From Ruminococcaceae bacterium OttesenSCG-928-O06 (lineage in GTDB: Bacteria > Bacillota > Clostridia > Oscillospirales > Ruminococcaceae), in the NCBI GenBank assembly GCA_030265505.1, contig JAJDGD010000001.1, positions 1 through 64,000 on the forward strand: DNA of 64,000 bases, in the 5' to 3' direction. Of this stretch, positions 33,006-42,560 are shown one piece after another. Each line of letters opens with the position of its first letter. Positions within the stretch are counted from its first letter, which is position 1. The notes below the pieces were generated by a model. It was not told the origin of the DNA and did not search any database. It saw only the letters and a program-made list of their open reading frames with translations. Position numbers and translations under genes: made by a program.

Positions 33006-34208
33006 TTACTCGTTGATCTTGATGACAACGCCGGAGCCAACGGTGCGCCCACCCTCGCGGATGGCGAAACGCAGGCCTTCCTCGATGGCGATGGGGGTGA
33101 TGAGCTCCACGTTCATCTCGATGTTGTCGCCGGGCATAACCATCTCAACGCCCTCGGGCAGGGAGATGACGCCGGTCACATCGGTGGTGCGGAAGTAGAA
33201 CTGGGGGCGGTAGTTGTTAAAAAACGCGGTGTGGCGGCCGCCCTCGTCTTTTTTTAGCACATACACCTGGCCCTGAAACTTGGTGTGGGGCTTGATGCTG
33301 CCGGGTTTTGCCAGCACCTGGCCACGTTCAATCTCGTCACGGGCAACGCCACGCAGCAAAGCGCCCACGTTGTCGCCGGCACGGGCGTCGTCCAGGGTTT
33401 TGCGGAACATCTCAAGGCCGGTAACCGTAGTTTTGCGGCTCTCGTCGTTCAGGCCCACAAGCTCCACTTCCTCGCCCACCTTAACGGTGCCACGCTCCAC
33501 ACGGCCGGTGGCAACGGTGCCGCGGCCGGTAATGGTCATGGTGTCCTCAACAGGCATCAGGAAGGGCAGGTCCTCTTTGCGCTCGGGGGTGGGGATAAAC
33601 TCATCCACCGCGTTCATCAGGGCCAGAATGCTCTGATACTCGGGAGCGTCCTGCTCTTTCGAGTCGCTCTCCAGTGCCTGCAAGGCGCTGCCCTGGATGA
33701 TGGGGGTGTCGTCGCCCGGGAAATCGTACATGGAAAGCAAATCGCGAATTTCCATCTCCACCAGCTCCAGCAGCTCGGGGTCGTCCACCTGGTCCACTTT
33801 GTTCATGTACACAACAATGTAGGGCACGCCCACCTGGCGCGCCAGCACGATGTGCTCACGGGTTTGGGGCATGGGGCCGTCGGCCGCGCTAACCACCAGA
33901 ATGGCACCGTCCATCTGCGCCGCGCCGGTGATCATGTTCTTCACATAGTCGGCGTGGCCGGGGCAGTCCACATGGGCGTAGTGGCGGTTCTCGGTCTCAT
34001 ATTCCACATGGGATGTATTGATGGTAATGCCGCGCTCCCGCTCTTCGGGGGCTTTGTCTATCATGTCATAGCTTTCAAATTGGGCCTGGCCCTTGAAAGA
34101 CAACACCTTGGTAATGGCAGCGGTGAGGGTGGTTTTGCCGTGGTCAACATGGCCGATGGTGCCGATGTTGATATGGGGTTTGGTGCGTTCAAATTTCGCT
34201 TTTCCCAT
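33006..34208 (-). CDS. tuf: Elongation factor Tu
   Basis: A 400-residue EF-Tu, the GTPase that brings aminoacyl-tRNA to the ribosome. G1 is [10 protein letters not shown]2/G3 include [13 protein letters not shown] and [13 protein letters not shown]4 is NKVD, and domain III ends in [13 protein letters not shown]. Start ATG 34206-34208 follows AAGGAGGA. It is the last gene of the str operon and also has its own promoter at 34254-34282, a common way of reaching the very high EF-Tu level. Confidence 0.99.
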   Translation of the reverse strand: MGKAKFERTKPHINIGTIGHVDHGKTTLTAAITKVLSFKGQAQFESYDMIDKAPEERERGITINTSHVEYETENRHYAHVDCPGHADYVKNMITGAAQMDGAILVVSAADGPMPQTREHIVLARQVGVPYIVVYMNKVDQVDDPELLELVEMEIRDLLSMYDFPGDDTPIIQGSALQALESDSKEQDAPEYQSILALMNAVDEFIPTPERKEDLPFLMPVEDTMTITGRGTVATGRVERGTVKVGEEVELVGLNDESRKTTVTGLEMFRKTLDDARAGDNVGALLRGVARDEIERGQVLAKPGSIKPHTKFQGQVYVLKKDEGGRHTAFFNNYRPQFYFRTTDVTGVISLPEGVEMVMPGDNIEMNVELITPIAIEEGLRFAIREGGRTVGSGVVIKINE

Positions 34209-34253
34209 GGATCTATTGTCCTCCTTCAATTGTCGAAATCAGCATGTATTGTC

Positions 34254-34282
34254 ATTCTACTAAAAAGCGCTTGAAAAATCAA
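34254..34282 (-). promoter_or_regulatory. Internal promoter of tuf
   Basis: Minus strand TTGATT (34277-34282), 17-base spacer, TAGAAT (34254-34259), in the 145-base gap between fusA and tuf. Confidence 0.65.
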
Positions 34283-34353
34283 GCAATTTTACACAACTTG
34301 CCCCCCGTGGGGCAAAGGGTTGCAACAGGGGTGGAACAGCCGGCCTTGGGCCG

Positions 34354-36474
34354 CTAGGTTTTGGCGTGGCCATGCACGATATTTTCGGCCACGTTCTTGG
34401 GCACCTGGGCGTAATGGCTGGGCTCCATGCTGTACTGGCCGCGGCCCTGGGTTTTGCTGCGCAAATCCGTCGCATAGCCAAACATGCCCGAGAGGGGCAC
34501 CAGTGCGTTCACCTGGGTGCCGCTGCCGATGGACTCCATGCCCTGAATCTGCCCGCGGCGGGCGTTCAAATCGCCAATCACGTCGCCGGTATACTCCTCC
34601 GGCACCGTCACGGCAATCTTCATAATGGGCTCCAGGATGATGGGGTCGGCCTTGCGCATGGCGTCCTTAAATGCCATACTGCCGGCAATTTTAAACGCCA
34701 TCTCGGAGGAGTCCACCTCGTGGAAGCTGCCGTCGTACAAGGTTACCTTCACGTCCACCACCGGGTAGCCGGCCAAAACACCGGCCTGCATGGCACCCTT
34801 GATGCCTGCGTCCACCGCAGGGATGTACTCCTTGGGGATGGTGCCCTGGGTGATGGCGTTGACAAACTCGTACCCGGCGCCGGCCTCGTTCGGCTCCATG
34901 CGAATTTTGACATGGCCGTACTGGCCCTTGCCGCCGGACTGACGGGCGTACTTCGTGTCCTGCTGTGCCTCGCTGCGGATGGTCTCGCGGTAGGCCACCT
35001 GAGGTGCGCCCACGTTGGCTTCCACCTTGAACTCGCGCAACAGGCGGTCCACGATGATCTCGAGGTGTAACTCGCCCATGCCGGCAATGATGGTTTGCCC
35101 CGTCTCCTCGTCCGTATAGGTTTTGAAGGTGGGGTCTTCCTCGGCCAGCTTGGAAAGGGCGATGCCCATTTTCTCTTGGCCGGCCTTGGTCTTGGGCTCA
35201 ATGGCCACACGGATGACCGGCTCGGGGAAGTCCATGCTTTCCAGGATGATGGGATGGCGCTCGTCGCACAGGGTATCGCCTGTGGTGGTGTTTTTCAGCC
35301 CCACCGCGGCGGCAATATCGCCGGCGTAGCACTCGGTCAAATCCTGGCGGGAGTTGGCGTGCATCTGCAAAATGCGGCCCATGCGCTCGCTATGGTCCTT
35401 CACGCTGTTGTACACGCCGCTGCCGCTTTTGGCAATGCCGGAATACACGCGGAAGTAGCACAGCTTGCCCACAAAGGGGTCTGTGGCAATTTTGAAGGCC
35501 AGGGCCGCGAAGGGGGCGTCGTCCGCCGAGGGGCGGCTCTCCTCTTCGTCGGTTTTGGGGTTGATGCCGCGGATGTCTTCCACATCGGTGGGGGCGGGCA
35601 TGTAGTCCACAATTGCGTCCAGTAACAGCTGCACGCCCTTGTTCTTGTAGGACGTGCCGCACACCACCGGTACAATGGTGTTCTCAATGGTCTCTTTGCG
35701 GATGGCGGCCTTCAGTTCCGCCTTGGAAATCTCCTCGTCGGACAAAAACTTCTCCATCAGCCCCTCGTCGTAGGTGGCAACGGCCTCCACCATCTCGTCG
35801 TGGTACTTTTGGGCCAGTTCCTTCATGTCCTCGGGAATTTCCTCCACGCGGATGTCCTTGCCCAGGTCATCGTAGTAGACGATGGCCTGCATGTCTACCA
35901 AATCGATGATGCCGCGGAAGTTCTCCTCGGCGCCAATGGGCAACTGGATGGGCACCGGGGTGCATTTCAGCCGGTCCACCATCATGTCGATGACATGGTA
36001 AAAATCGGCGCCCATGATGTCCATCTTGTTGACATACACCATGCGGGGCACATTGTACTTGTCGGCCTGGCGCCACACGGTCTCGCTCTGGGGCTCCACG
36101 CCGCCTTTGGCGGCCAGCACGGTAACGCTACCGTCCAAAACGCGCAGGCTGCGCTCCACTTCCACGGTGAAGTCCACATGGCCGGGGGTGTCGATAATAT
36201 TGATGCGATGACGGTTTTTCTTGGCCGCAGCCGGGTCGTCGGCATAATCGGAATGGTACCAATAGCAGGTGGTGGCAGCACTGGTAATCGTGATGCCGCG
36301 CTCTTGCTCTTGCTCCATCCAGTCCATGGTGGCGGCGCCGTCGTGCACCTCACCCAGCTTGTGGTTAATGCCCGTATAGAACAAAATCCGCTCGGTGGTG
36401 GTGGTTTTGCCGGCGTCTATGTGCGCCATGATACCGATGTTTCTCGTCATCTGCAGAGAAACGTCTCTTGGCAT
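34354..36474 (-). CDS. fusA: Elongation factor G
   Basis: A 706-residue EF-G that drives translocation. G1 is [16 protein letters not shown]2/G3 lie in [13 protein letters not shown] and [16 protein letters not shown]4 is NKMD, and domain IV carries the [12 protein letters not shown] loop. Start ATG 36472-36474 follows AAAGGAGAA. It is downstream of rpsG by 112 bases in the str operon. The length and the canonical domain IV mark it as the housekeeping form, not a TetM-like protection protein. Confidence 0.98.
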   Translation of the reverse strand: MPRDVSLQMTRNIGIMAHIDAGKTTTTERILFYTGINHKLGEVHDGAATMDWMEQEQERGITITSAATTCYWYHSDYADDPAAAKKNRHRINIIDTPGHVDFTVEVERSLRVLDGSVTVLAAKGGVEPQSETVWRQADKYNVPRMVYVNKMDIMGADFYHVIDMMVDRLKCTPVPIQLPIGAEENFRGIIDLVDMQAIVYYDDLGKDIRVEEIPEDMKELAQKYHDEMVEAVATYDEGLMEKFLSDEEISKAELKAAIRKETIENTIVPVVCGTSYKNKGVQLLLDAIVDYMPAPTDVEDIRGINPKTDEEESRPSADDAPFAALAFKIATDPFVGKLCYFRVYSGIAKSGSGVYNSVKDHSERMGRILQMHANSRQDLTECYAGDIAAAVGLKNTTTGDTLCDERHPIILESMDFPEPVIRVAIEPKTKAGQEKMGIALSKLAEEDPTFKTYTDEETGQTIIAGMGELHLEIIVDRLLREFKVEANVGAPQVAYRETIRSEAQQDTKYARQSGGKGQYGHVKIRMEPNEAGAGYEFVNAITQGTIPKEYIPAVDAGIKGAMQAGVLAGYPVVDVKVTLYDGSFHEVDSSEMAFKIAGSMAFKDAMRKADPIILEPIMKIAVTVPEEYTGDVIGDLNARRGQIQGMESIGSGTQVNALVPLSGMFGYATDLRSKTQGRGQYSMEPSHYAQVPKNVAENIVHGHAKT

Positions 36475-36586
36475 AAGTTCTCCTTTAATCATGCTTGTGC
36501 CCGCGCCGGGGTGTGCCGCAGCGCGGGCAGGGCAAGCCGCCTATGGTGGGCCTGCCGGGGTTTTTTGCTTGGCGGGAATGGCCGCC

Positions 36587-37057
36587 TTAGTACCTGTAGT
36601 GGGCAAAGGCACGGTTGGCGTCGGCCATCTTGTGGGTATCCTCGCGGCGCTTCACGGCGGCGCCGGTGTTGTTGGCCGCATCCATAATCTCGGCCGCCAG
36701 CCGCTCGCGCATCGTGCGCTCGCCGCGGCTTCTGGAAAAACTGGTAAGCCAGCGCAGGCCCAGGGTAACGCGGCGCTCGGGGCGCACCTCCAGCGGCACC
36801 TGGTAGGTGCTGCCGCCCACGCGGCGGGCCTTTACTTCTAAGCTGGGCATGATGTTCTCCAGTGCTTTTTCGAACATCTCCAGCGGGTCGTTGCCGGTTT
36901 TTTCGCGCACAATATCAAAGGCATCGTACACAATACGCTGGGCAACGCCCTTTTTGCCGTCATACATGACGTTGTTGATCAGGCGAGTAACCATTTGGGA
37001 GTTGTACACAGGGTCTGCCAGAGGCACCCGTTTTGGAACATTCCCTCTTCTTGGCAT
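36587..37057 (-). CDS. rpsG: 30S ribosomal protein S7
   Basis: A 156-residue S7, the primary binder of the 16S rRNA 3' major domain. It begins [20 protein letters not shown] and contains [17 protein letters not shown] and the usual C-terminal [13 protein letters not shown]. Start ATG 37055-37057 follows GGAGGGAA. It is the second gene of the str operon; 241 bases with a structured repeat separate it from rpsL, an unusually long gap for this pair. Confidence 0.98.
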   Translation of the reverse strand: MPRRGNVPKRVPLADPVYNSQMVTRLINNVMYDGKKGVAQRIVYDAFDIVREKTGNDPLEMFEKALENIMPSLEVKARRVGGSTYQVPLEVRPERRVTLGLRWLTSFSRSRGERTMRERLAAEIMDAANNTGAAVKRREDTHKMADANRAFAHYRY

Positions 37058-37187
37058 CGCTCTTCCCTCCTTCATTAGGAAATGAAATCATCGGTACTCG
37101 GGGGTAACAAGGCTGTGTCCGTCACCCGCTGCGGCGGCTTTGCCGCCTACGGCTCACGCGGCTGTTGGCCGTGTTCGCCGTGCATCG

Positions 37188-37233
37188 GGCGTCAGGTGTT
37201 TGCTTCGCAAGCCACCTGCCGGCACAAAGTGCC
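37188..37233. repeat. Two-hairpin intergenic repeat, copy A
   Basis: GGTGTTTGCTTCGCAAGCCACC forms a stem with one bulged C, followed by GGCAC-AAA-GTGCC. Copies with the same bulge are at 41799-41837 and 51095-51135. It is transcribed within the rpsL-rpsG gap. Confidence 0.6.
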
Positions 37234-37298
37234 CCCGTCTTGCCGCAGAAAGGGAACATCTATATGCATCCCTTTATCGGGCAAAAATCTGCTTTTTA

Positions 37299-37715
37299 TC
37301 AGGTCTTTTTGGGGCGCTTGGCGCCATACTTGCTGCGCGCCTGGCCACGGCCGGCAACACCCTGGGTGTCCAGCGTGCCACGGATGATGTGGTAGCGCAC
37401 GCCCGGCAGGTCCTTCACACGGCCGCCACGAATCAGCACCACGCTGTGCTCTTGCAGGTTGTGGCCAACACCGGGGATGTAGCTAGAAACCTCGATGTTG
37501 TTACTCAGCCGTACACGGGCCACCTTGCGCAAAGCCGAGTTGGGCTTTTTGGGTGTCATGGTGCGCACTGCGGTGCAAACGCCACGCTTTTGGGGGCTGT
37601 TTTGGTTGGTGTACTGCTTTTTTTGGCTGTTGTAGTTCTTCCCCAGGGCGGGTGCGGTGCTTTTCCGCTCGCTCACCTCGCGGCCTTTGCGTACCAGTTG
37701 GTTGAATGTGGGCAT
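37299..37715 (-). CDS. rpsL: 30S ribosomal protein S12
   Basis: A 138-residue S12, part of the decoding centre. It begins [14 protein letters not shown] and contains [39 protein letters not shown] and the final [11 protein letters not shown]. The lysine of the TPKKPNS loop is the wild-type, streptomycin-sensitive residue. Start ATG 37713-37715 follows GGAAGGAGG. It is the first gene of the str operon with a strong promoter at 37878-37906 and a leader of about 155 bases. Confidence 0.98.
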   Translation of the reverse strand: MPTFNQLVRKGREVSERKSTAPALGKNYNSQKKQYTNQNSPQKRGVCTAVRTMTPKKPNSALRKVARVRLSNNIEVSSYIPGVGHNLQEHSVVLIRGGRVKDLPGVRYHIIRGTLDTQGVAGRGQARSKYGAKRPKKT

Positions 37716-37852
37716 GGTTTTCCTCCTTCCATAAAGCGCTCTTTGCGGGGGCATGCGCCCCGGCTTGTATCGTAAAGCCGGAAGCCCGGCCCAATACCTT
37801 TTTCATGGTGTTTTTGCCTCGCGGCCGCATAAAAAAAGCCGCACAAAAACAC

Positions 37853-37870
37853 CTGCCCATATTTGGGCAG
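37853..37870 (-). promoter_or_regulatory. 5'-terminal hairpin of the str operon leader
   Basis: On the minus strand CTGCCCA-AATA-TGGGCAG begins at the expected transcript start and is followed by GGTGTTTTTG. It could be an attenuator or a 5' stabilising hairpin. Confidence 0.45.
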
Positions 37871-37877
37871 CAGGATA

Positions 37878-37906
37878 ATTGTACAGGGTTTACCTTATGT
37901 TGTCAA
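37878..37906 (-). promoter_or_regulatory. Sigma-A promoter of the str operon
   Basis: Minus strand TTGACA (37901-37906), 17-base spacer, TACAAT (37878-37883). Confidence 0.82.
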
Positions 37907-38019
37907 TGTTTTTTTCAGGCGTGGCGGTGGGTGCGCCCAAGCCGCAGAGGGGCCACAGGCCCCAAGCAGCAGGGCGCGCCCACAAGGCCGGCAGTTGGCT
38001 TTGCGCAAAGCGCGCCCTG

Positions 38020-38961
38020 TTATACGGCCGGTGCCCTGCCCACGGCAATCCTGTCCAGGCCGGCAAGGTCCTTATGTATCTCCACGTCCCCATAGCCGTT
38101 TTGCACTAAGATGTCCCGCACTGCGGGGCCCTGGGCGGCGCCAATCTCGAACACAAGGTATCCGCCGGGCTTTAGCTTGCCCATATAATCCCGGGCAATT
38201 CCCCTGTAAAACAGCAGGCCGTCCTCCCCTGCCGGGGGCACCAGGGCCTCTTTCGGCTCGTGGTATAGTTCGGGCGCAAGGCGCGCATACTCTGCCGGGG
38301 TAACATAGGGCGGGTTCGAGATAAGCAAATCTAAGCTGCGTGCCGCCAGCTCTTTATAATAGGTAAGGGCATCCGCCTGCACGGCGCGCGGGGCACCGGC
38401 GCCGGGGTTTGCCGCGGCAAAGGCCGCGATGTTTTTGCCAAGCCAGGCAAAGGCGTCCTCGTGCAGCTCCACCGCCGCCACGCGGGCTGCGGGCAAAAGG
38501 CTTTGCAGCCCCAGGGCCAAGGCGCCGCTGCCTGCACACAGGTCTAAAATGGCAAGGCCCTGGCCCGCCGCGGGCCCTTTGGGGGCAGCGTTTTGCTGCA
38601 CGCAGGCACCTTGCGGTTCGTCTGGCTGGCCGCTATTGCGCGGGGCCCCGCCGCAAAGCGCCGCGGCGTACAGGCATACCTCTTCGGTCTCGCTGCGGGG
38701 CACCAGCACGCCGGGCCCCACCATAATCTCCAGCCCCAAAAAGGGCCAGGCGCCTACAATATACTGCAGCGGGGCACGCGCCGCACGCTTTTGCGCCGCC
38801 TGCCACACCCGCTGCCAGGCATCGGGCGCAAGGGACCCCTGCGCAAAACGGGAGGCCCCCGCAAAATGCTGCAGCAGCACCTGCGCTTCGAAGCCGGCGT
38901 TTTCAACGCCGGCTTCACCAAGCAGTGCTTTTACGCTGTTGTACGCCTCGCGGATATCCAT
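38020..38961 (-). CDS. prmC: Release factor glutamine methyltransferase
   Basis: A 313-residue PrmC/HemK that methylates the GGQ glutamine of RF1/RF2. The N-terminal helical domain (residues 1-70) is followed by VLVPRSETEEV, the SAM loop DLCAGSGALAL at 140-150, and the NPPY catalytic motif at 216-219. Residues about 104-135 are a low-complexity insert between the substrate loop and the SAM loop, which other family members lack in this form. Start ATG 38959-38961 follows AGAGGA. It is last in a likely operon behind the DUF1385 gene, a common clostridial pairing. Confidence 0.93.
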   Translation of the reverse strand: MDIREAYNSVKALLGEAGVENAGFEAQVLLQHFAGASRFAQGSLAPDAWQRVWQAAQKRAARAPLQYIVGAWPFLGLEIMVGPGVLVPRSETEEVCLYAAALCGGAPRNSGQPDEPQGACVQQNAAPKGPAAGQGLAILDLCAGSGALALGLQSLLPAARVAAVELHEDAFAWLGKNIAAFAAANPGAGAPRAVQADALTYYKELAARSLDLLISNPPYVTPAEYARLAPELYHEPKEALVPPAGEDGLLFYRGIARDYMGKLKPGGYLVFEIGAAQGPAVRDILVQNGYGDVEIHKDLAGLDRIAVGRAPAV

Positions 38962-38996
38962 ACCGTCCTCTTGTGTGCGTGCGCCGGGGTTTGGCC

Positions 38997-39968
38997 CTAG
39001 CCTACCGGCCCCGGCAAGGGGGCCTCCTCGGCCTCGGCGGCGGGCGGCAACACCGGGCTTACCGCCGCAATGGCCACCTCTATCATATCGTCCTCCGGTT
39101 CGTTGGTGGTAAGGCGCTGTATCCACATGCCGGGGGCGCTTAAAATGCGGGTGAACCAGTTGTCGTACCGGCCGGCCAGCCGCAACACCTCGTAGCTTAC
39201 GGCCATCACCACCGGCAACATGGCCAGCTTCAGCACCATGCGCAGCAGCGCGCCGCCCGCGCCCGCCGGCCAGGGCAAAGCGCTGTTCAAAAAGATGGAG
39301 ATGATGAGCACGATGAAGATGAAGCTGGTGCCGCAGCGCGGATGAAAGCGGCTGTGGGTGCGGATATTCTCCACGGTCAGCTCGTCCCCGGCCTCGTAGC
39401 AGTAGATGGTCTTATGCTCGGCCCCGTGGTAGCTGAACACCCGGTGGATGTCCTTCATGCGGCGCACCAGCACCAGGTACAAAACAAAGATGAGGATTTT
39501 CACTACGCCCTCCAGCACGGGCTTTGCCGCGCCCAGGGGCACAAAATTGTCCACAAGGCTAACGGCGCCCGTGGGCAAAAACATAAACAGGCCCAAAGCC
39601 AGCACGATGCCCAGCACACTGGCAAGGGCCATCACCACCTTGGTGCCGGCATCGCCAAACTTTTTCTCCACCCAGGCGTCGAACTTGCCCGGCTCCTCTT
39701 CCTCATACTCCTCCCCCATGGCCAGCTCTGCGCTGCGCATCAGGGTCTTGTAGCCCATCACAAGGCTGTCTACAAAATTGAACACCCCGCGGATGAAGGG
39801 CCATTTGGCCCAGGGGCGCATCACGGTGTCGTGGGTCTCGGCCACCACTTTACCGTCTGGCGTGCGCACTGCCAGGCACCACTTGGCGGGCCCGCGCATC
39901 ATGATGCCCTCCAAAACGGCCTGGCCCCCCACCGAGGTTTTAACGTTGCTGCGTTTTGCCGGTTTCAA
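38997..39968 (-). CDS. DUF1385 family membrane protein
   Basis: A 323-residue protein with the DUF1385 core: VGGQAVLEGIMMRGP near the start, FSYHGAEHKTIYCYEAGDEL in the middle, and HPRCGTSF before the last membrane segments. There are about four membrane segments (residues 110-135, 155-175, 210-230, 240-260). Function is unknown; the H-x-x-E-H and HPRCG motifs suggest a metal site. Start TTG 39966-39968 overlaps the kinase stop (TTGA) and AAGGAGA precedes it. It stands next to prmC as in many clostridia. Confidence 0.9.
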   Translation of the reverse strand: MKPAKRSNVKTSVGGQAVLEGIMMRGPAKWCLAVRTPDGKVVAETHDTVMRPWAKWPFIRGVFNFVDSLVMGYKTLMRSAELAMGEEYEEEEPGKFDAWVEKKFGDAGTKVVMALASVLGIVLALGLFMFLPTGAVSLVDNFVPLGAAKPVLEGVVKILIFVLYLVLVRRMKDIHRVFSYHGAEHKTIYCYEAGDELTVENIRTHSRFHPRCGTSFIFIVLIISIFLNSALPWPAGAGGALLRMVLKLAMLPVVMAVSYEVLRLAGRYDNWFTRILSAPGMWIQRLTTNEPEDDMIEVAIAAVSPVLPPAAEAEEAPLPGPVG

Positions 39969-41464
39969 ATATCTCTGTCTCCTTCGTTGTGCGTTTCTGC
40001 GGGCGTATCATCTGGTGCGTCCTGGCCGGGGGCCGGGGGCGGCAGGCCTTCGGGCGGGCACTGCCCATGCAGGGGGAAACACAGGGTTACAATGGTGCCG
40101 CGCTGTACTTCGCTTTCAATCTCCAGCGTGCCCGCGTGCTGGTGCATAATCTCATCCACCACCGCAAGCCCGATGCCGCTGCCCCGCACGGCGCCCGTGC
40201 CCTTGTAGAATTTCACCTTTACGTTTTCCAAATCCTCCGGCGAGATACCCTGCCCTTCGTCCTCTACCTGCACGATGGCCACCCCGTCCCCACAGTGGAT
40301 GCGAACTTCGATTTGCCCGCCGGGGAAAGAGTATTTCACCGCGTTGTCCAGCACGTTCACCATCACTTGGCGCACGCGGTTTTTGTCCGCCATCACGGGC
40401 ACGGGCCACTCGGGAATATCATACAGCAGCGCCACGCCCCGCGCGGCGGCCTGCTGGCCGGCCAGCAACACGGCGTTCTCCACCTCGGCGGCCAAATCCA
40501 GCAACTCCACCGAGAGGGTCATCCCGCTTTGCATGCGGGAAAAGTCCAGCAGTTCCTCCACCATGTCGTACAGGCGGTCGGCCTCGCCAGAGATAATCTC
40601 CAGCCCGCGGCGGAAGTTGGGGTCTTCGGGGTCTCCCAAAGCGCCCACGGTCTCCGTCCACCCTTTTATAGAGGTAAGCGGGGTGCGCAGCTCGTGGCTT
40701 ACCGAGGAGATAAAGTCGTTCTTCATCTTCTCGCTTTTGGAGAGTTCCTCCGCCATGTGGTTGATGGTTTGGCACAGCCGGCCAATCTCGTCTGTGGTGT
40801 TTGTGGCAATGCGCGTATCAAAGTCTCCCTGGGCTATCTTCACGGCGCTGCTTTCCACTTTCTGCAGTGGATATACGATAGAACGTATAAAATATACGCC
40901 CGAAACCACGCTGGCCAAAATGATGGCCAACACCAGCACCACGCTGGCCACCACAATGTTCAAAATGGTGCGGTCCACCAGTGTAAGGCTTGTCACCAGC
41001 CGCAGCGCCTCTATACCGCGGGCGGCGTAGGGCGTGATGCGTACGGTTACGGCCATCACCTTTTCCCCGGTCTCGGTGGTGCCGATGAACTGCCCGGTGC
41101 CCGCAGCGCCGGGGCGCAGCGCGTTGGCAATGTCCTCTTGCGGCTGGCGGTAAGCGGGCACCACACCCGAGGAGGTGGCCTCGATCTCGCCGTCTATGTT
41201 CACCAGCATCAGCTCGAACTGGGTTTTCGCGTCAAACTCTTCCACGGTGCGTATCAGGCGTTTGTATCGGTCGTCGGTAGAGGTACCGCCGGTTTGGGAA
41301 AGCTGGCCCTCCAGCTCCAAAAACTTGTTGCCTATGGCCTGGGAAACGTCCTTGTAATAGCCGGAGATGGTGAAATACAAAAACACCCCTTCCGCCACCA
41401 GCACCAGTGCTAGTGTGAAGAAAAGGCTGCCGCGCACCCACCGTTTTGTTATGGAAGATTTCAC
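39965..41464 (-). CDS. Membrane sensor histidine kinase
   Basis: A 499-residue kinase. TM1 at 13-34 and TM2 at 166-190 bracket an extracellular sensor domain. HAMP follows to about 240, then HisKA with the phospho-accepting H257 in SVSHELRTPLTS, and HATPase_c with the N box LDNAVKYS, G1 DEGQGISPE and G2 GSGIGLAVV. A proline-rich tail of about 35 residues follows. The architecture is WalK/PhoR-like. Start GTG 41462-41464 follows GAGGG. It forms a pair with the OmpR-type regulator upstream, although 375 bases of repeat-rich DNA separate them. Its stop overlaps the DUF1385 gene. Confidence 0.93.
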   Translation of the reverse strand: MKSSITKRWVRGSLFFTLALVLVAEGVFLYFTISGYYKDVSQAIGNKFLELEGQLSQTGGTSTDDRYKRLIRTVEEFDAKTQFELMLVNIDGEIEATSSGVVPAYRQPQEDIANALRPGAAGTGQFIGTTETGEKVMAVTVRITPYAARGIEALRLVTSLTLVDRTILNIVVASVVLVLAIILASVVSGVYFIRSIVYPLQKVESSAVKIAQGDFDTRIATNTTDEIGRLCQTINHMAEELSKSEKMKNDFISSVSHELRTPLTSIKGWTETVGALGDPEDPNFRRGLEIISGEADRLYDMVEELLDFSRMQSGMTLSVELLDLAAEVENAVLLAGQQAAARGVALLYDIPEWPVPVMADKNRVRQVMVNVLDNAVKYSFPGGQIEVRIHCGDGVAIVQVEDEGQGISPEDLENVKVKFYKGTGAVRGSGIGLAVVDEIMHQHAGTLEIESEVQRGTIVTLCFPLHGQCPPEGLPPPAPGQDAPDDTPAETHNEGDRDI

Positions 41465-41839
41465 AGCTTACCCTCTTGCCATGTTACCGCGCAGATGTGC
41501 CCAATGTGTGACGAAGGGCACGGAAAGGCGGCCCCGGCCACGCCGCGCCACAAGCCAAATTTTGCCCTGCGGGCGCCCTTACCCACGCCTCGCGCGCTCA
41601 GCCGCGCGCTGCTACGGCTCACGCTTCGCATGCCTGCTCGCATTCACCGGGCGTGGGAAAATTTGTTTGCGCCAAGGCTCCATCCAAATTGTTCGCTTTG
41701 CTCTGCAAGCCAAATTTTGCCCTGCGGGCCCTTCCCGCTGCGGTCGCTTCGCTCCCATGCCTCACGCGCCTTGAGGCCGTTCGGCATGCATCAGGCTCGG
41801 TAGTTTTGCTTTGCAAAGCCTGCCTCGGGGCTTCGCCCC
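41465..41839. repeat. Repeat-rich gap between response regulator and sensor kinase genes
   Basis: CAAGCCAAATTTTGCCCTGC (continuing GGGC) occurs at 41551-41574 and 41706-41729. The gap also holds CTACGGCTCACGC, shared with the rpsL-rpsG gap at 37147, and the two-hairpin repeat copy C at 41799-41837. No supported gene is present. Confidence 0.65.
41799..41837. repeat. Two-hairpin intergenic repeat, copy C
   Basis: GGTAGTTTTGC-TTT-GCAAAGCCTGCC folds with a bulged C at the same place as copies A and B, followed by GGGGC-TTC-GCCCC. Stem positions differ from copy A in paired fashion (A-T for G-C). Confidence 0.55.
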
Positions 41840-42535
41840 CTACGCATTCCACCGGTAGCCATAGCCCCACACCGTGAGGATGTGCTTGGGGTTGCTGGGT
41901 TCGTCCTCTATCTTCATGCGCAGGCGGCGGATGTTCACGTCCACGATCTTCACATCGCCGTAGTAATTTTCGCCCCACACGCCTTCCAAAATCTTTTCGC
42001 GCACCAGCGCCGTGCCACTGTTGCGGAAGAACAGCTCCATAATTTGGAACTCCACCTGGGTAAGGTCTATGGGCTGGCCGCTTTTCAGCATCATGCGGCT
42101 TTTTTGGTCCAGCACAAAAATGCCGCTGGCCAGGCGGCCGTCCTCCTCGCTGCCGGGCTGCGTGCGGCCCACGCGCCGGCACAGGGCATCTATGCGGGCC
42201 TTTAGCTCCGTAATGGAGAAGGGCTTGGTCATATAGTCGTCGGCGCCGATGGACAGCGCCCGCACTTTGTCGGCCTCCAGGGTTTTGGCGCTCAGCATCA
42301 CAATGCCCACCACGGGCGAGGCCGCGCGGATGTTTTCGCACAGGGTGAAGCCGTTCATCCCCGGCAGCATGATGTCCAGTATGGCGCAGCTGAAACTTTC
42401 GGGCGCGGCGCTGAACAGCTCCAGCGCCTCCTCGGCGCTGGCCGCCTGCACCACCTCGTACTCCGCCATCTCCAAATTCAGAACAATCAACTCCCGAATG
42501 GAGCTCTCGTCTTCTACCACCAATATCTTTTTCAT
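41840..42535 (-). CDS. OmpR-family response regulator
   Basis: A 231-residue regulator. The receiver domain has the acidic pocket (EDE at 8-10), phospho-acceptor D54 in AILDIMLPGMNG, the switch Ser/Thr in VMLSAKT and lysine in YMTKPF. The C-terminal winged helix has VEFQIMELFFRNSGTALVRE and a VWGYGYRW end. It acts with the kinase downstream. It lies 25 bases after the lipoprotein gene, so its operon may start at the promoter at 43930-43958. Regulated genes are not evident. Confidence 0.95.
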   Translation of the reverse strand: MKKILVVEDESSIRELIVLNLEMAEYEVVQAASAEEALELFSAAPESFSCAILDIMLPGMNGFTLCENIRAASPVVGIVMLSAKTLEADKVRALSIGADDYMTKPFSITELKARIDALCRRVGRTQPGSEEDGRLASGIFVLDQKSRMMLKSGQPIDLTQVEFQIMELFFRNSGTALVREKILEGVWGENYYGDVKIVDVNIRRLRMKIEDEPSNPKHILTVWGYGYRWNA

Positions 42536-42560
42536 ACGTTTCCCTCGTTTTAAGCGCGGC

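Noticed and set aside
34354-36474. Tet(M)-like ribosomal protection protein instead of EF-G
   Set aside because: Length, the domain IV loop and the position between rpsG and tuf identify it as the housekeeping elongation factor G.
37501-37860. Open frame overlapping rpsL in another frame, starting in the str leader
   Set aside because: It is arginine-, histidine- and glutamine-rich, overlaps a ribosomal protein gene, and has no SD of its own; a leader peptide function is not supported.
41619-42341. Minus-strand frame of 240 codons across the RR gene and the following gap
   Set aside because: It overlaps the response regulator in another frame and continues into the repeat region; no family similarity and no ribosome binding site.
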